Below are positions 7,016 to 8,596 of a stretch of DNA of 8,596 nucleotides, piece by piece. Under the pieces are notes generated by a model. The model was not told the origin of the DNA. It saw only the letters and a list, made by a program, of their open reading frames with translations, and did no database searches. Position numbers and translations under genes: made by a program. The stretch comes from JBGSYJ01 sp041750915 (GTDB taxonomy: Bacteria; Acidobacteriota; Thermoanaerobaculia; Gp7-AA8): assembly GCA_041750915.1 (NCBI GenBank), contig JBGSYJ010000314.1, positions 1 to 8,596 of the forward strand. The letters run 5' to 3'. Positions within the stretch are counted from its first letter, which is position 1, and each line of letters begins with the position of its first letter.

Positions 7016-7943
7016 CTTCAGCATACACATACGTCAACCACCCGTGAACGTCGGGCACCTTCCCTGTGATGTGGTCGAAGTAGCGGGTCTGGATTTTCTC
7101 GGTGATCGGTCCGCGGTGACCTGCTCCGATCGGGATTCTGTCGATCGAGCGGATCGGAGTGACTTCGGCGGCTGTTCCTGTGAAGAACACTTCGTCAGCG
7201 ATGTAGAGCGCCTCGCGCGGGATGAGAGTCTCTTTGACTTCGTAGCCGAGGTCGTTCGCGATCGTGATGATGGTGTCGCGTGTGATGCCGGAAAGAATCG
7301 AAGCGCCGAGGGGAGGAGTCATGAGCTTCCCGTCGCGGACGAGGAAGACATTCTCGCCCGATCCTTCCGAGACGTAGCCGCTGACATCGAGCGCGATGCC
7401 TTCTGCGTATCCATCGACGCCGGCTTCTGAGCGGATCAGAATCGAATTCATGTAATTGGCGGTTGCCTTTGCCATCGCCGGGAACGTGTTGGGCGCCATC
7501 CTGTTCCAGGACGAGATGCAGACATCGACGCCGTCCTCGAGAGCCTCGGTGCCGAGGTACTTGCCCCACTTCCATGCCGCGATCATCATGTCTACCGGGC
7601 AACTTCCTGGGAAGACACCGAGCGAATGCAGACCGCGGTAGACGAGCGGACGAAGGTAACACTCGTCGAATTCGTTTGCGACGATGACGTCGAGGCAGGC
7701 CTTCTTGAACTGCTCCATCGGGATGGGAATCTCCATCCGGTAAATCTTCGCCCCGTCATAGAGACGGCGGATGTGCTCGTTCAACCGGAACACGGCCGGA
7801 CCTTCGCCTGTCAGATAGCACCGCGCGCCCTCGAAAAGGCCGCTTCCGTAGTGCAATCCGTGGCTGAAGGCGTGAATCTTTGCGTCGGCAAAATCGACGA
7901 GCCGGCCGTTCATCCAGACTTTTTTGACCTCTTCGAACGGCAT
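6993..7943 (-). CDS. ilvE: Branched-chain amino acid aminotransferase (class IV PLP enzyme)
   Basis: Transfers the amino group between glutamate and the 2-oxo acids of leucine, isoleucine and valine: the last step of their synthesis in the cytosol. The 316-residue product is full length for the family. Motifs: KVWMNGRLVDFADAKIHAFSHGLHYGSGLFEG (8-39), RPLVYRG (98-104), the PLP lysine in MAKATANY (Lys159), GYAEGIALD (178-186), SEGSGENVF (192-200), GITRD (219-223) and FFTGTAAEVTP (253-263). D-amino acid or aminodeoxychorismate enzymes share the fold, but these motifs fit IlvE best. ATG 7943 is chosen for its strong ribosome binding site and because the promoter lies inside the upstream open frame. 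The natural end seems to be near HGWLTYV (300-306); the last residues VDSTQ and the TAG are encoded by a heptamer repeat array. Confidence 0.95.
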   Translation of the reverse strand: MPFEEVKKVWMNGRLVDFADAKIHAFSHGLHYGSGLFEGARCYLTGEGPAVFRLNEHIRRLYDGAKIYRMEIPIPMEQFKKACLDVIVANEFDECYLRPLVYRGLHSLGVFPGSCPVDMMIAAWKWGKYLGTEALEDGVDVCISSWNRMAPNTFPAMAKATANYMNSILIRSEAGVDGYAEGIALDVSGYVSEGSGENVFLVRDGKLMTPPLGASILSGITRDTIITIANDLGYEVKETLIPREALYIADEVFFTGTAAEVTPIRSIDRIPIGAGHRGPITEKIQTRYFDHITGKVPDVHGWLTYVYAEVTVDSTQ

Positions 7944-7950
7944 GGTTGGT

Positions 7951-7956
7951 CTCCTT
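7951..7956 (-). promoter_or_regulatory. Strong ribosome binding site of ilvE
   Basis: AAGGAG on the - strand, 7 bases before the ATG at 7943. It fixes the start although the frame stays open upstream to about 8267. Confidence 0.85.
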
Positions 7957-7982
7957 GGTTTTTGAGTGATCGACTCGATGGA

Positions 7983-8003
7983 GGACGCCTGCAGGTCGCG
8001 TCC
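7983..8003 (-). repeat. Hairpin in the ilvE leader
   Basis: GGACGC (8003-7998) pairs with GCGTCC (7988-7983) around a 9-base loop, in the roughly 90-base leader between the promoter and ilvE. No T-tract follows and no Ile/Val/Leu-rich leader peptide was recognised, so attenuation is unproven. Confidence 0.4.
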
Positions 8004-8039
8004 GACGGGGCACGCGGAGCGCGCCCGGACCCGCTTCGG

Positions 8040-8069
8040 AGTATAGGTGCCGCTCTTTTTCCCTGTCAA
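8040..8069 (-). promoter_or_regulatory. Sigma-70-type promoter of ilvE
   Basis: On the - strand a perfect TTGACA (8069-8064) and TATACT (8045-8040, 5 of 6) are separated by 18 bases. Transcription would begin near 8033, leaving a leader of about 90 bases. It is the best promoter in the window. Confidence 0.75.
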
Positions 8070-8145
8070 ATCAATTCGGACCCGAAAAGCGACTTTGGGC
8101 GAGCTCGACTTGATTCCTGACCGGCGAGCACGCTCGTGACCCTCA

Positions 8146-8156
8146 CCCCTTTCCCC
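8146..8156 (+). repeat. Left 11-bp direct repeat (apparent target-site duplication)
   Basis: CCCCTTTCCCC abuts the left end of the palindromic element and is repeated exactly at 8330-8340 on its right. The C-runs allow a one-base shift of the boundary. A related CCCTTTCCC also occurs at 8364-8372. Confidence 0.65.
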
Positions 8157-8329
8157 CATAGGCACTAACTTTAGATCGTAGTCTGCCCAAAAAAACAATG
8201 TTGAATGTTGAAATTGTGAATTTTGAATGTTGAATGAAGACCGGGTGCCTAATTCAACATTCAGCATTCACAATTCAACATTCAACATTCGGCCTCCTGG
8301 CCGGTACATCGTCAAAGTTAGTGCCTATG
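8157..8329. mobile_element. 173-bp non-autonomous palindromic insertion (MITE-like)
   Basis: The ends are perfect 16-bp inverted repeats: CATAGGCACTAACTTT at 8157-8172 and its complement at 8314-8329. Exact 11-bp direct repeats flank them. There is no transposase and no credible reading frame inside, so mobility would need enzyme from elsewhere. The terminal CAT, the CAxTAACTT-like stretch and an 11-bp duplication recall IS231-type members of the IS4 family, whose ends (from memory) begin CATGCCCATCAACTT and which make 10-12 bp duplications; this assignment is tentative. The core is markedly AT-richer than its surroundings and has a second, longer inverted repeat. It sits between the ilvE promoter and the divergent dehydrogenase gene. 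Confidence 0.75.
8196..8290. repeat. Long imperfect inverted repeat of 7-bp units forming the element core
   Basis: The left arm (8196-8235) is built of ATGTTGA-like heptamers. The right arm (8252-8290) is nearly its reverse complement, differing by one extra A, two adjacent substitutions and the outermost base. The 16-base loop (8236-8251) contains GTGCCTA (8245-8251), a further copy of part of the terminal repeat (8321-8327). The transcript would form a hairpin of about 39 pairs. Confidence 0.85.
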
Positions 8330-8340
8330 CCCCTTTCCCC
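8330..8340 (+). repeat. Right 11-bp direct repeat (apparent target-site duplication)
   Basis: This CCCCTTTCCCC is identical to 8146-8156. Joining across the element would restore a continuous C-rich stretch running into GTCCCGCCGGGAGAGGG, suggesting insertion into an existing spacer motif. Confidence 0.65.
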
Positions 8341-8348
8341 GTCCCGCC

Positions 8349-8372
8349 GGGAGAGGGCACCCCCCCTTTCCC
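8349..8372 (+). repeat. GC-rich hairpin beside the element
   Basis: GGGAGAGGG (8349-8357) pairs with CCCTTTCCC (8364-8372) over 9 positions, one of them G-U, around a 6-base loop. It resembles a REP-type intergenic palindrome. No T-tract follows. It may be the pre-existing target sequence of the neighbouring insertion. Confidence 0.45.
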
Positions 8373-8445
8373 GCCACCACAGACTCGGTGAAGAAATCGA
8401 CTTTTGACTGGATAAAACGCCACGGATCGCCGACGATGCTGAGGC

Positions 8446-8596
8446 ATGAAGATCCAGGGTAGCAATATCGTGATCACAGGGGCTTCATCGGGCATCGGGC
8501 GGGTGGCGGCCCTCGAGCTCGCTCAGAGAGGGGCAAACGTCGCGCTCGCAGCGCGGAGGGAACCGGAGCTCATCGCTGTAGCTGACGAATGCCGGA
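8446..8596 (+). CDS. Short-chain dehydrogenase/reductase, 3' part beyond the window
   Basis: The 50 visible residues are the start of a Rossmann-fold NAD(P)-dependent oxidoreductase: beta strand NIVIT (7-11), the SDR cofactor motif TGASSGIG (11-18), helix VAALELAQRGA, and second strand NVALAARR (31-38). The Arg pair after that strand suggests NADP(H) preference, as is common in SDRs. The active-site Ser-Tyr-Lys and the substrate region lie outside the window, so no specific reaction can be given. A stop (TAA 8413) closes the frame upstream, and no other start exists between it and ATG 8446. GAGG lies only one base before the ATG, too close for a standard ribosome binding site. The gene diverges from ilvE; no convincing promoter was found. 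Confidence 0.85.
   Translation, partial: MKIQGSNIVITGASSGIGRVAALELAQRGANVALAARREPELIAVADECR

Noticed and set aside
6909..7430. 173-residue open frame on the + strand after the S23-type gene
   Set aside because: It is antisense to ilvE and runs through the heptamer array; no family motif is seen.
7944..8267. Upstream extension of the ilvE frame
   Set aside because: The added residues run through the mobile element and the sigma-70 promoter, and show no similarity to aminotransferases; the ribosome binding site is at 7951-7956.
8404..8416. Promoter for the short-chain dehydrogenase based on TTGACT and GATAAA
   Set aside because: The two boxes overlap in position rather than being spaced 16-18 bases, and no good partner box exists at the right distance from either.

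Overview
The window is GC-rich, densely coded bacterial chromosome with no rRNA, tRNA, CRISPR array or complete transposase gene. A transcription-repair coupling factor gene running directly into two SurA/PpiC-type exported chaperones points to a Gram-negative (diderm) bacterium. The overall look (high GC, heptamer spacer repeats, a stand-alone S23-type four-helix-bundle gene) would suit Acidobacteriota or a similar environmental lineage. That taxonomic guess is inference only.

Left part (1-5453, + strand): mfd lacks only its extreme N-terminus at the window edge. It overlaps by 4 bp (GTGA) a probable lipoprotein parvulin-type peptidyl-prolyl isomerase, which is followed after 48 bp by a SurA-like periplasmic chaperone. 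The three read as one transcription unit joining DNA repair to envelope protein folding.

Middle (5454-6992): a repeat-rich leader of 278 bp precedes radC. radC overlaps by 4 bp (ATGA) a gene for an S23/IVP-type four-helix-bundle protein with an odd N-terminal extension. This segment is bracketed by two identical 30-bp arrays of a 7-bp repeat (TAGACAG type) in inverted orientation. One starts at the surA stop codon; the other forms the last codons and stop of ilvE.

Right part (6993-8596): a class IV branched-chain aminotransferase gene (ilvE) lies on the - strand with a near-consensus sigma-70 promoter, a strong ribosome binding site and a likely terminator. The roughly 500-bp divergent spacer between ilvE and a partial short-chain dehydrogenase gene (+) carries a 173-bp non-autonomous palindromic element. 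It has 16-bp perfect terminal inverted repeats, exact 11-bp flanking direct repeats, and an AT-rich 7-bp-periodic core able to fold into a hairpin of about 39 bp.

The coding content is ordinary housekeeping. The unusual content is in the spacers: two families of 7-bp-periodic repeats, one of which ends an aminotransferase gene, and a MITE-like insertion with an apparent target-site duplication.
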